64,000 nt of DNA, from NCBI GenBank assembly GCA_038236705.1, contig JBBRZN010000008.1, forward strand, positions 1-64,000. Direction: 5' to 3'. The notes beneath the pieces were generated by a model. That model saw only the letters and a list, made by a program, of their open reading frames with translations. It did not search any database and had not been told where the DNA came from. This DNA comes from AC-32 sp038236705 (GTDB taxonomy: Bacteria; Actinomycetota; Thermoleophilia; Gaiellales; Gaiellaceae). This document shows, one piece after another, positions 55,989-63,671 of this stretch. The number at the start of each line of letters is the position of its first letter. Position 1 is the first letter of the stretch. The translations under genes were made by a program, and so were the position numbers.

Positions 55989-56495
55989 TCAGCCCTGAAC
56001 GACCTGGTAGCAGATCAGCCGAATTCGCTCCGGGGTCAGCGCCGGTGGCTGCGACTCGTCTCCCTCTGGTGGCCGCAAGCCCTCATCGGCGACCACTTCC
56101 AGGACTCCCAGCGCGGCGCCGAGCTGCGTCGTATCGCCCGCTCTCAGCTCCTTTCGGAAGGACGAACGCCTCCGCATGACAAGTGGGCTCCGCGGAACCG
56201 AGAGCGACTGCGCCGCCTCCGGCCGGAACCTACTTGGCAAGTAGCAGGCGAACGCATTCAGCCACTGGTTGACCTCCTCCGGGCTCGCTGTCGCCAGCCA
56301 TATGGGCGGAGCCCCCTCCCCAACAGGCGGCTCACCATCGACGTCCCAGTCCCAGCGCACGGAACGCCCGTCGTAGCCAGGCCCTCCCGGCGGCCATTCA
56401 TCCCGTGCTTGCTCGATGGCCTCGAGCGCGTTCTCGGCCTCGATGAAGTCGGTTGTTGTGCCGCACGCTGAGCCGTGCCGCCTGACTATTGCCAA
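55989..56495 (-). CDS. Hypothetical protein (island)
   Basis: The 168-residue frame starts at a TTG (56495). The N-terminus, MAIVRRHGSACGTTTDFIEAENALEAIEQARDEW, looks like a small alpha/beta domain, and the rest contains IWLATASPEEVNQWLNAFACYLPSRFRP and a C-terminal PPALTPERIRLICYQVVQG. No family is recognised and no strong ribosome-binding site is seen. It is divergent from the repeat-protein gene. Composition is plausible for coding, but expression is uncertain. Confidence 0.45.
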   Translation of the reverse strand: MAIVRRHGSACGTTTDFIEAENALEAIEQARDEWPPGGPGYDGRSVRWDWDVDGEPPVGEGAPPIWLATASPEEVNQWLNAFACYLPSRFRPEAAQSLSVPRSPLVMRRRSSFRKELRAGDTTQLGAALGVLEVVADEGLRPPEGDESQPPALTPERIRLICYQVVQG

Positions 56496-56508
56496 CGACG
56501 TGACCAGG

Positions 56509-56550
56509 GCAGGCGCTGGATTTCGCCTTGCAGGCGCTGGATTTCGCCTT
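56509..56550. repeat. 21-bp perfect tandem duplication
   Basis: GCAGGCGCTGGATTTCGCCTT is repeated twice in tandem upstream of the repeat-protein gene. It is translated as G-A-G-F-R-L twice if the longer upstream frame is used. Confidence 0.75.
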
Positions 56551-56589
56551 GAAAAGCCGGTCGATGCGAGTTACGATCGCGGAGAGATT

Positions 56590-58944
56590 TTGCGGCTGCG
56601 GCATCTGATCATCTGCTCGCTCGTGCTGGTCTTTGGCGGGCTTTGGTCAGGCACGGCGTTCGCGGCCGGGGCGCCGCAGATTCAGACGTTGCACGTGGAC
56701 GACACCATCCCGGACCCCTACGCAAACTGCGGGTTTGCGGTCCAGGATCACGAGGTCGGTACAGTCCGGATGTTCAGCTTTCCGGACGGCCGAACGAGGG
56801 TCACCGAAAACCTTCATGTCACGTCGACGAACCTTCAGACGGGCCGCTCAGTCGATTGGTTCATCTCACTGGCGTTCACGACGACAGAGATCGAGAAGGC
56901 ACGTCACGACGAGACACGGATACTGCGGCTCACCTCCACGTTCACCGGACTCAACTTCCGCTTCTCGTTGCCAGGCTCGCCGTCGATTTCGGCCGGCCGG
57001 GGAGAGATCTCCTCGGTCCTTGTGTTCGACGCCGATGGAAACCTGATCGATTTCAAAGCGACGGACATCTCGACCCCGCATATTCCGCATTTCAGCGACA
57101 CCATCTGTGGGGTCATGTTCGGGACCGGTAACAGCATCAGCGGGACGATCCGCGACGAAAGGACGCACAAAGCGCTGCCGAACATTTGCGTCGTCGTCCA
57201 CGATTCGAGCGGCGCGCCTGTCGGCTTTGCAATCTCCGGAAGCGACGGTAGCTACAGCGCGCGCGGCGAAACGACGCCCCTGGCAGGCAGCTACAAGCTC
57301 GAATTCAGCGACTGCACGCTACGGCAGATCTATCTCCACGAGTGGTATCGAGACAAGGCGAGCTCCGCCTCGGCCGATCCCGTGCGCGTCGTTGCGGGTT
57401 CCGACACACGCAGAATTGACGCGAACCTGGCGCGCGGAGGGACGATCAGCGGCACGGTCGTCGACGCCGCGACCGGCGAGCCTGTCTTCGATCTTTGCGT
57501 GGAGATCTTCGACAGCGCCGGCTTCTTCTACGGCGGCGATCTGACCGCGAGCGACGGAAGCTATACAGCCGGTGGCGGCTTGAGATCCGGAAGCTATCGC
57601 GTGCTCTTCGCCGACTGCGACCGGTTCTCGCCCGCCTATCAGTTCGAGTGGTACAAGGACAAGCCGGACCTTGCCTCGGCCGATCCGGTCGCCGTTCTCC
57701 AGGGCAAGGACACGGCGGGGATCAACGCCAGAGTCTCCGAGCTCGGCAAGATCACCGGTGTCGTGCGCGACGCGAGCACGGGCCAACCCATCTCGGCGGG
57801 GGGTTACCTCTGCGTGTCCGCACAACAGCAAGACGGCCAGACGCTCAGGGTCGGGATCGTGATCGAGAACGGCGTCTACACGATCGGCGGGCTCTCGACG
57901 GGCGAGTACAAGGTTCACTTCTACGACTGCGGCCTGCACACGTACGTTGGCGAGTGGTACGACAACAAGCCGGATCAGGCTTCTGCTGACGTCGTGCACG
58001 TCTCGGTCGGGCAGACGACGACCGGCATCGACGCGTCGCTCGACGTCGGCGGGAGCATCAGCGGCACAGTCACCGACGCGGCGACGGGCCTTGCACTCCC
58101 GGACATGTGCGTGCGCGTCGACGGCCTCGAGAGCTTTACCACCACAGGATGGGACGGCACGTACCGGTTTGGTGGGTTGGGAACGGGTAGTTACAAGGTC
58201 GAGTTCAGCGACTGCTACAGCGGCTTCTACGCCCCCGAGTGGTACGACAACAAGCCCGATGCCGCTTCCGCGACCCCGGTGAACGTCAGCGTAGGCACGG
58301 ACCGAACAGGGATCGACGCAGCGTTGGGGGTCGGCGCCGTCCTGCACGGAACGGTGACAGACGAGGTGACGGGCGCCCCGCTGGGCGGAATCTGCGCAAC
58401 GCTCGTCGGGCCGGCTGGAGATTCTCCGGTCGCTACGCAGACGGACGTTGACGGCACCTTCAGCATGGGCGGCTTGGGCACCGGCGGCTACAAGCTTGTC
58501 TTCCAGGACTGCGCCGGAACCGGCTATGCGCCGGAGTGGTACGACGACCAGCCTGATGTCGCGAGCGCAACGATCATCTCCGTCGTCGCTGGCGAAGTCA
58601 TCGAGAACGTCGACGCCGCTCTGGCTGTCGGCGGCAGCATCACCGGCACGGTGACCGACGAAGCATCAAGCTCGCCCGCCGAGGGAATATGCGTCGCCGT
58701 GATCGGCGGCTTCTTCGGCGGCGAAGAGGTTCTCGGATTTGCGCAAACAGGCGTCGACGGCAGGTACCAGATCACAGGGCTGCCGACTGGAAGCTACAAA
58801 CTCGGCTTCTCGGACTGCGACGCTGGCCGGTATCTCGGCGAGTGGTACGACGACAAGCCCGACCCGACCACGGCCGACCCCGTCGCGGTCACCGCGGCGC
58901 ACGCAACCGAGGGCATTGACGCGGCACTCACGCCCGTCCAGTAA
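56590..58944 (+). CDS. Secreted six-repeat protein with carboxypeptidase-regulatory-like domains
   Basis: From the TTG at 56590 (GGAGAG just upstream) the protein has 784 residues. A signal peptide (LRLRHLIICSLVLVFGGLWSGTAFAAG) precedes an N-terminal domain of about 160 residues. Six repeats of about 90-100 residues follow. Each begins I-S/T-G-T-V-T-D-x-A-T-G, contains a Cys, then G-S-Y-K-L-x-F-x-D-C and the motif EWYxDKPDxASADPV, and ends with T-x-G-I-D-A-A-L. These are beta-sandwich repeats of the carboxypeptidase-regulatory/SdrB type, probably with one disulphide each. The repeats suggest a cell-surface or adhesive role. A longer frame from 56416 is less likely. Confidence 0.8.
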   Translation: MRLRHLIICSLVLVFGGLWSGTAFAAGAPQIQTLHVDDTIPDPYANCGFAVQDHEVGTVRMFSFPDGRTRVTENLHVTSTNLQTGRSVDWFISLAFTTTEIEKARHDETRILRLTSTFTGLNFRFSLPGSPSISAGRGEISSVLVFDADGNLIDFKATDISTPHIPHFSDTICGVMFGTGNSISGTIRDERTHKALPNICVVVHDSSGAPVGFAISGSDGSYSARGETTPLAGSYKLEFSDCTLRQIYLHEWYRDKASSASADPVRVVAGSDTRRIDANLARGGTISGTVVDAATGEPVFDLCVEIFDSAGFFYGGDLTASDGSYTAGGGLRSGSYRVLFADCDRFSPAYQFEWYKDKPDLASADPVAVLQGKDTAGINARVSELGKITGVVRDASTGQPISAGGYLCVSAQQQDGQTLRVGIVIENGVYTIGGLSTGEYKVHFYDCGLHTYVGEWYDNKPDQASADVVHVSVGQTTTGIDASLDVGGSISGTVTDAATGLALPDMCVRVDGLESFTTTGWDGTYRFGGLGTGSYKVEFSDCYSGFYAPEWYDNKPDAASATPVNVSVGTDRTGIDAALGVGAVLHGTVTDEVTGAPLGGICATLVGPAGDSPVATQTDVDGTFSMGGLGTGGYKLVFQDCAGTGYAPEWYDDQPDVASATIISVVAGEVIENVDAALAVGGSITGTVTDEASSSPAEGICVAVIGGFFGGEEVLGFAQTGVDGRYQITGLPTGSYKLGFSDCDAGRYLGEWYDDKPDPTTADPVAVTAAHATEGIDAALTPVQ

Positions 58945-59039
58945 GTCGCAGCAGTACCAGTACGAAGCGGCGAAGCTAGCGGCGCCACTGGGGCGAACCT
59001 CAAGCCTGACGGGCATGCCCTAGCGAGGCCGGCACCGAG

Positions 59040-59353
59040 ATGTGCGCGGCTGCAGCGCTCGAGCAGCTTGCCGACCGGGAGCCCGCGCAGCTCTTCGCGC
59101 AGTTGGTCGGGAGCTGTGACGATCACGCCGCGTAGCTGTCCGAGCGCTTCGCGACGCACGTGGACGGCTGCGACGCGCGACCAAAAGCAGCCGCAGCGCC
59201 TGCTTGGGGTCGGCGCCGCGGAGGTGGCTCGCCTTCTTGATCGCGGCGTCCGCGATGGCGTTGAGCTTTAGCGGCTCACGTGAGCTTTAGCGGCTCACCA
59301 GCCGCTTTCAGCACCTCGATGGCTGCCTGCCTCGCGCTGATCGTCGTCTTCGC
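59040..59353 (-). pseudogene. Chimeric remnant: HARE-HTH-like N-terminus joined to IS110 transposase fragment
   Basis: On the minus strand an ATG at 59353, with GGGAGA upstream, starts MAKTTISARQAAIEVLKAAGEPLKL, typical of small HARE-HTH winged-helix proteins. An 18-bp tandem duplication (59262-59298) then causes a frame break and stop. If it is removed, the frame reads N-A-I-A-D-A-A-I-K-K-A-S-H-L-R-G and continues KQALRLLLVARRS. After another frame change comes AVHVRREALGQLRGVIVTAPDQLREELRGLPVGKLLERCSR, a recognisable IS110-family transposase segment. Both parts are incomplete, so no function is expected. Confidence 0.6.
59262..59298. repeat. 18-bp tandem duplication
   Basis: TGAGCTTTAGCGGCTCAC occurs at 59262-59279 and 59281-59298, separated by one G. 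The 19-bp insertion shifts the reading frame of the HARE-HTH remnant. Confidence 0.75.
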
Positions 59354-59524
59354 CATGACGTCTCCCTTCGGTCCCGTGGCCCGTCGTGGGCCATCACTGA
59401 ACCGAGCATCAACCAACGTAGTCATGGCAGACAACATCGCTCGCGGCTCCGCGAGGAGTTGGTCATCTAGTGAACCAGGTCGCGCCGACAATGAGCCGAG
59501 CGACCCATTGACCATTGTCCGCAG

Positions 59525-60139
59525 ATGCGGCATCGTGGCCCGGACGGTCTAAAGAGGAGCACGCTCGATGCGATCTCAGCAGCGAAAGCAATGGGAGGCC
59601 TTGGCCTCGGCGATGCACTTGCCCTGTGCGTCGTCATCGCCGAACGTGACCCGACCCAGTACCAGCGAGCAGCGACCCGCTGGCTGACCCGCTTCCTCGA
59701 AGAGACGGCCGGCGTCTCGCTCGAGGAGACGCAACTCGTCACGGCCGCGCTCAACGCGATGCCCACCGCTCCCGAGCTGGCGCGTCCGGTCCTTCGCGAG
59801 CTCGTCCGGACAAGGCAGCTAGTCGGCAGGAGCGCCGAGCGGCCCTTCCAGCCGGCGAGCGTCGCCGCGCGGGCCGAGAAGTCCTGGAAGTCGCACGGCC
59901 TCGAGCGGGTGACGCTGCACGAGTGTCGGCACGCCTTCTCGACCTTCCTCGACGCGGCCGGTGTCTGGCCGACCCGCGCCGACCGCTACATGGGTCACGC
60001 CGACCACTCGACCCCGGGCCGCTACCGCCACCAGCTGGATGAGCACTACGCGAGCGACGCGAAGCTGCTCGACGACTACCTGACTGGCGCGCAGGCTGGC
60101 GCGCAAGGACTAGAAGCCGCTCCGTTGAGCCAAAACTGA
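59525..60139 (+). pseudogene. C-terminal tyrosine integrase remnant fused to an unrelated ORF
   Basis: Residues about 100-205 of this frame are the C-terminal half of a tyrosine recombinase: GRSAERPFQPASVAARAEKSW, HECRHAFSTFLDAAG (box II H-x-x-R), YMGHADHSTPGRYRH with the nucleophilic Tyr, then D-D-Y-L-T-G-A. The first catalytic Arg and the core-binding domain are absent. The first about 95 residues (AKAMGGLGLGDALALCVVIAERDPTQYQRAATRWLTRFLEE...) come from an unrelated helical protein of unknown function. The fusion is at about L-V-G-R-S-A-E-R. The gene runs into attR, as an island integrase normally does, but it cannot be active. Confidence 0.75.
60083..60105 (+). repeat. Arm-type direct repeats at the island right end
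   Basis: ACTGGCGCGCA (60083-60093) and CTGGCGCGCA (60096-60105) lie in the last codons of the integrase remnant, 40 bp inside attR. They match the repeats at 48840-48870 in sequence and orientation. Confidence 0.7.
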
Positions 60140-60144
60140 CGAGC

Positions 60145-60206
60145 CTTCAAAACCGGTGCGGTCGTGTAACCCACGGCTCGGTAGGTTCGACTCCTGCGCC
60201 GCTCCG
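60145..60206 (+). other. attR core of the selC genomic island
   Basis: The 62 bases are identical to the selC 3' part at 48689-48750. The tRNA 5' half is absent. Upstream lies the integrase remnant and downstream the resumed chromosomal sequence. Confidence 0.85.
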
Positions 60207-60248
60207 TTTACAGGGAGGAATACGGCACAGAGCCCCGAACCGGAGCGC

Positions 60249-60437
60249 ATGAACCTAGGACTCAGAGCAATCCTGCTCGCCGTCGCGATCTTGCTCTTCG
60301 TGATCGCAGTGTTCTCCACCAGCAGCTATGCAGACCTGCTTGCCTGGGGCCTCGCGGCCACAGCGGCAGCTCTGCTGGTCGAGGAGCTCGGTCTCGGAAC
60401 GGGGATCAACATGGGCGAGCGACGCAACAACCCATAA
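60249..60437 (+). CDS. Small membrane protein
   Basis: The 62-residue protein has two hydrophobic segments (LRAILLAVAILLFVIAVFS and LLAWGLAATAAALLVEELGLG) and a polar tail. A CGGAG stretch precedes the ATG at 60249. Its position 42 bp outside attR makes it the first chromosomal gene after the island. Similar short membrane proteins occur in related actinobacteria without a known role. Confidence 0.65.
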   Translation: MNLGLRAILLAVAILLFVIAVFSTSSYADLLAWGLAATAAALLVEELGLGTGINMGERRNNP

Positions 60438-60479
60438 CTTGACCGCATTCGCGGCGGGCGCTACCGTCGAACGGCTCCG

Positions 60480-62252
60480 ATGAGGATCCGGACGGGGGTC
60501 GCGCTCGCCGCATCGGTCGCTTTGGCGGCGGCCGCGAACGCGCACGCCGGCACCTTCACCGTCACCCGCCTGGACGACCCCACCCCGGGCGCCTGCGACT
60601 CGGACTGCTCGCTGCGCGAGGCCGTGCGCGCCGCCAACGGCGGCTCCGGTGGTGACACGATCGCGATTCCGGCGGGCCACTACCGGCTGAGCATCGCGAG
60701 CCCCGGGGAAGACGCCGCGGCTAGCGGGGATCTCGACCTGACGAAGAGCATCACGATCGCCGGCTCCGGCGCGCGCGCGACCGTGATCGACGCCGGCGGC
60801 GGCGACCGGGTCTTCGACGTCCGGAGCGGTGTCACGGCGCTGATCTCCGACGTCACGATCGCGGGGGGATTCGTCGACGGCAACGGGGGTGGCATCGCGA
60901 GCGCGGGCGTGCTCACGCTCGTCCGGGACACCGTGTCCGGAAACCACGCACTGCTTGCCTCGAACCGGAGCGGCGGCGGGATCGACTCCACCGGCACGCT
61001 CACGCTCACCCAGACGGAGGTCTCGGGCAACGGCGCCTACAACGGCGGAGGCATCAACTTCGGCGGCACCCTCTCGCTGACGAACAGCACGGTCAGCGGC
61101 AACACGGCCGGCGGCCCCGGCTCGAACGGCGACGGCGGCGGCATCTCCGGCTCCGCCGGCGCCACGCTCATGGCGACCGGCGGCACCATCGTCGGCAACA
61201 GCGCCTTCAACGGCCTCGGCTCGGGCGGCGGGATCAGCGCCTCGATGGCGACCCTGGGCGGGACGATCGTCGCCAACAACCTCGCGCACGCGAGCAACCA
61301 GAGCGCGACCTACGCCGACAACTGCTCGATCGGCACCGTCGCCACCCAGGGAAGCAATCTCTCGGACACGACCGACTGCAACCTGGTCTCGCCGAGCGAC
61401 CAGCAGAATGTGCCCGTGCTGCTCGGCCCGCTGGCCGACAACGGCGGCGAGACGGACACCCACGCCGTGCCCGCCGCGAGCAAGGCGCTGAACGCCAGCG
61501 CCGTCTGCCCCGTAACCGACCAGCGCGGAGCGACGCGCCGGGCGGGCGTGCCCTGCGACATCGGCGCCTACGAAGTCGCGCCGCCGACTCCGGGCGGCTC
61601 GCCGGCCACGAGCGTGACCGCCACGAGCGCGGTGCTCGAGGGCGCCGCAGAGAGCAGCGTGCTGCTGACCGCCTACCGCTTTGCCTGGACGGTGGAGGGG
61701 ACGACCGTGGGCGGCACGACGACTTTGCAGTGGGTCGCGCCGCAGACCACCGCCCACCTCTCCGCCCGGCTCACCGGCCTGGTACCCGGCACTACCTATC
61801 GCTACGAGCTCGTGGGCCTCAACGCCGACGGGACCGGCTCGAGCGCCCCGATCACGTTCATGACCGCCCAGGACCGGACGAAGCCGGTGCTCAGCCTGCT
61901 TCGGGTGGCACCCGGGATCTTCCGAGCGGCGAAGGGAACGACGATCTCGTTCACGCTGTCGGAGCCGGCGACCACCACGCTGCGGTTCGACCGGGTGCTA
62001 CCGGGCGTTCGGCGGGGCAAGAGCTGCGTCGCGCGCAGGGCCCGCCGGCGCGGCCGGGCCTGCACGCGCTACGTCCCCGTCGCCGGCAGCGTCGCGGTCG
62101 TCGGCAACCTCGGCGCCAACAGCACCCACTTCGACGCCAAGATCGGCGGAAGGCCGCTCCGGCCGAGCGCGTACCGCCTGCGCGCAACGCCGAAGGACGG
62201 CTCCGGGAACGTGGGCAAGGCCGTGATCACCGCGTTTCGCGTCCGGCGCTAG
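60480..62252 (+). CDS. Secreted beta-helix protein with CSLREA motif
   Basis: The 590-residue protein has a signal peptide (MRIRTGVALAASVALAAAANAHAG) and the CSLREA start (TRLDDPTPGACDSDCSLREAVRAANGG). A parallel beta-helix follows with repeated G-G-G-I and N-S-T-V-S-G-N motifs, and then the choice-of-anchor segment (GPLADNGGETDTHAVPAASKALNA...DQRGATRRAGVPCDIGAYE). A fibronectin III-like domain (residues about 375-460) and a Lys/Arg-rich C-terminal domain complete it. It is exported and probably surface-associated; the ligand is unknown. No catalytic motif is seen. Confidence 0.85.
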   Translation: MRIRTGVALAASVALAAAANAHAGTFTVTRLDDPTPGACDSDCSLREAVRAANGGSGGDTIAIPAGHYRLSIASPGEDAAASGDLDLTKSITIAGSGARATVIDAGGGDRVFDVRSGVTALISDVTIAGGFVDGNGGGIASAGVLTLVRDTVSGNHALLASNRSGGGIDSTGTLTLTQTEVSGNGAYNGGGINFGGTLSLTNSTVSGNTAGGPGSNGDGGGISGSAGATLMATGGTIVGNSAFNGLGSGGGISASMATLGGTIVANNLAHASNQSATYADNCSIGTVATQGSNLSDTTDCNLVSPSDQQNVPVLLGPLADNGGETDTHAVPAASKALNASAVCPVTDQRGATRRAGVPCDIGAYEVAPPTPGGSPATSVTATSAVLEGAAESSVLLTAYRFAWTVEGTTVGGTTTLQWVAPQTTAHLSARLTGLVPGTTYRYELVGLNADGTGSSAPITFMTAQDRTKPVLSLLRVAPGIFRAAKGTTISFTLSEPATTTLRFDRVLPGVRRGKSCVARRARRRGRACTRYVPVAGSVAVVGNLGANSTHFDAKIGGRPLRPSAYRLRATPKDGSGNVGKAVITAFRVRR

Positions 62253-62339
62253 GAACTTTTCGTTTGCCGCCGAAGAAGAATGCCCTCACAATGTGCACGC
62301 ACTCCTGCAGCGGCACTGCCCAGATGCATCGGAGGTCGC

Positions 62340-63671
62340 ATGGCCAAGAAGGTTCTCAGCCCGGCTGCAAAGCGGCGGGACGCCCGTTCCAAGAACGGCT
62401 CCAAGGGTGGCGGCAGCCCGCAGCGCGGCGCCCTCGTTGCCGACATCATCATCGCCAACGCGCCCGACCCGGTGTTCGTCTCCGACCTCGAGGGCAAGAT
62501 CCTCCAGGCCAACGACGCCGTCTCCGAGCTGCTCGGCTTCCGCAAGGACGAGGTGCTCGAGCAGTCTCTGCAGCGCTTCATCAGCCCGGAGGAGACGCGC
62601 GAGTTCGTCGCGGCACTCGGCGAGGTGGTCGAGCGCGGCGTCACCCGCAACGTCGTCCTGAACCCCCGCAGCGCCTCGGGCGAGGTGATCCCGACGAGCC
62701 TCAACGCCTCCGCCCTGCGCGACCCGGACGGGAAGGTGATCGGGGCGATCGGCGTCCTGCGAGATATGCGCGAGCTGGACAAGGCCCGCGCCTACGCGGA
62801 GAGCTTGATCAAGAACGCTCCCGACCCGGTGTTCGTCTCCGACCTCGAGGGCAAGATCCTCCAGGCCAACGACGCGGTCTCGCAGCTGCTCGGCTTCCGG
62901 CAGGACGAGGTGCTCGAGCAGTCGCTCTCGCGCTTCATCAGCGCCGAGGAGACGATGGAGTTCACGGCGGCCCTGCGCGAGGTGGTCGAGCGCGGCGTGA
63001 CGAGAAACGCCGTCCTCAATCCACGCAGCGCCTCCGGCGAGGTGATCCCGACCAGCCTCAACGCCGCCGCTCTGCGCGACCCGGACGGAAACGTGATCGG
63101 CGCGATCGGCGTCCTGCGAGACATGCGCGAGCTGGACAAGGCCCGCGCCTACGCGGAGAGCCTGATCGAGAACGCGCCCGATCCGGTGTTCGTCTCCGAC
63201 CTCGAAGGCAAGATCCTCCAGGCCAACGAAGCGGTCTCGAAGCTGCTCGGCTTCCGCACGGACGAGGTCGTCGAGCAGTCGCTCTCGCGCTTCATCAGCC
63301 CGGAGGAGACGCGCGAGTTCACGGCCGCCCTGCGCGAGGTGGTCGAGCGCGGCGTGACGAGAAACGCCCGTCTCAACCCTCGTAGCGCCTCCGGCGAGAT
63401 CATCCCCACCACCCTCAACGCCTCCGCCCTGCGCGATTCCGACGGCAAGGTGATCGGCGCGATCGGGATCCTGCGAGACATGCGCGCCTACGAGGAGGTG
63501 GTGCGCGACCTCGAGCAGTCGAAGAGCGAGCTCCAGGAGAAGATCCTCGACCTCGAGAAGTTCGAGGAGGTCGTCGTCGGCCGCGAGCTGAAGATGATCG
63601 CGCTCGAGAAGGACCTCGAGACGCTTCAGCAGGAGAACGAGAGGCTCAAGACCGAGCGCGCGGTGGGCTGA
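62340..63671 (+). CDS. Triple-PAS-domain signalling protein
   Basis: The 443-residue protein has a basic N-terminal tail (MAKKVLSPAAKRRDARSKNGSKGGG), three PAS domains of about 115 residues and a C-terminal coiled coil (VVRDLEQSKSELQEKILDLEKFEEVVVGRELKMIALEKDLETLQQENERLK). The PAS repeats are nearly identical: NAPDPVFVSDLEGKILQAN, RF/ISxEETxEF, NPRSASGEVIPTSLNA and GAIGVLRDMRELDKARAYAESLI recur. There is no output domain, and the next gene, a histidine kinase starting with a coiled coil, begins at an overlapping TGATG. The two probably form a split sensor kinase. Confidence 0.87.
   Translation: MAKKVLSPAAKRRDARSKNGSKGGGSPQRGALVADIIIANAPDPVFVSDLEGKILQANDAVSELLGFRKDEVLEQSLQRFISPEETREFVAALGEVVERGVTRNVVLNPRSASGEVIPTSLNASALRDPDGKVIGAIGVLRDMRELDKARAYAESLIKNAPDPVFVSDLEGKILQANDAVSQLLGFRQDEVLEQSLSRFISAEETMEFTAALREVVERGVTRNAVLNPRSASGEVIPTSLNAAALRDPDGNVIGAIGVLRDMRELDKARAYAESLIENAPDPVFVSDLEGKILQANEAVSKLLGFRTDEVVEQSLSRFISPEETREFTAALREVVERGVTRNARLNPRSASGEIIPTTLNASALRDSDGKVIGAIGILRDMRAYEEVVRDLEQSKSELQEKILDLEKFEEVVVGRELKMIALEKDLETLQQENERLKTERAVG

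Noticed and set aside
55480..55998. A 172-codon ORF across the internal att copy
   Set aside because: It translates the inverted tRNA-Sec core (E-S-N-L-P-S-R-G-L-H-D-R-T-G-F-E); the same peptide appears at every core copy, so it is an artefact of tRNA sequence.
60480..62252. Right-end genes as part of the island
   Set aside because: They lie outside attR, have the same codon bias as the chromosome, and need not be island cargo.
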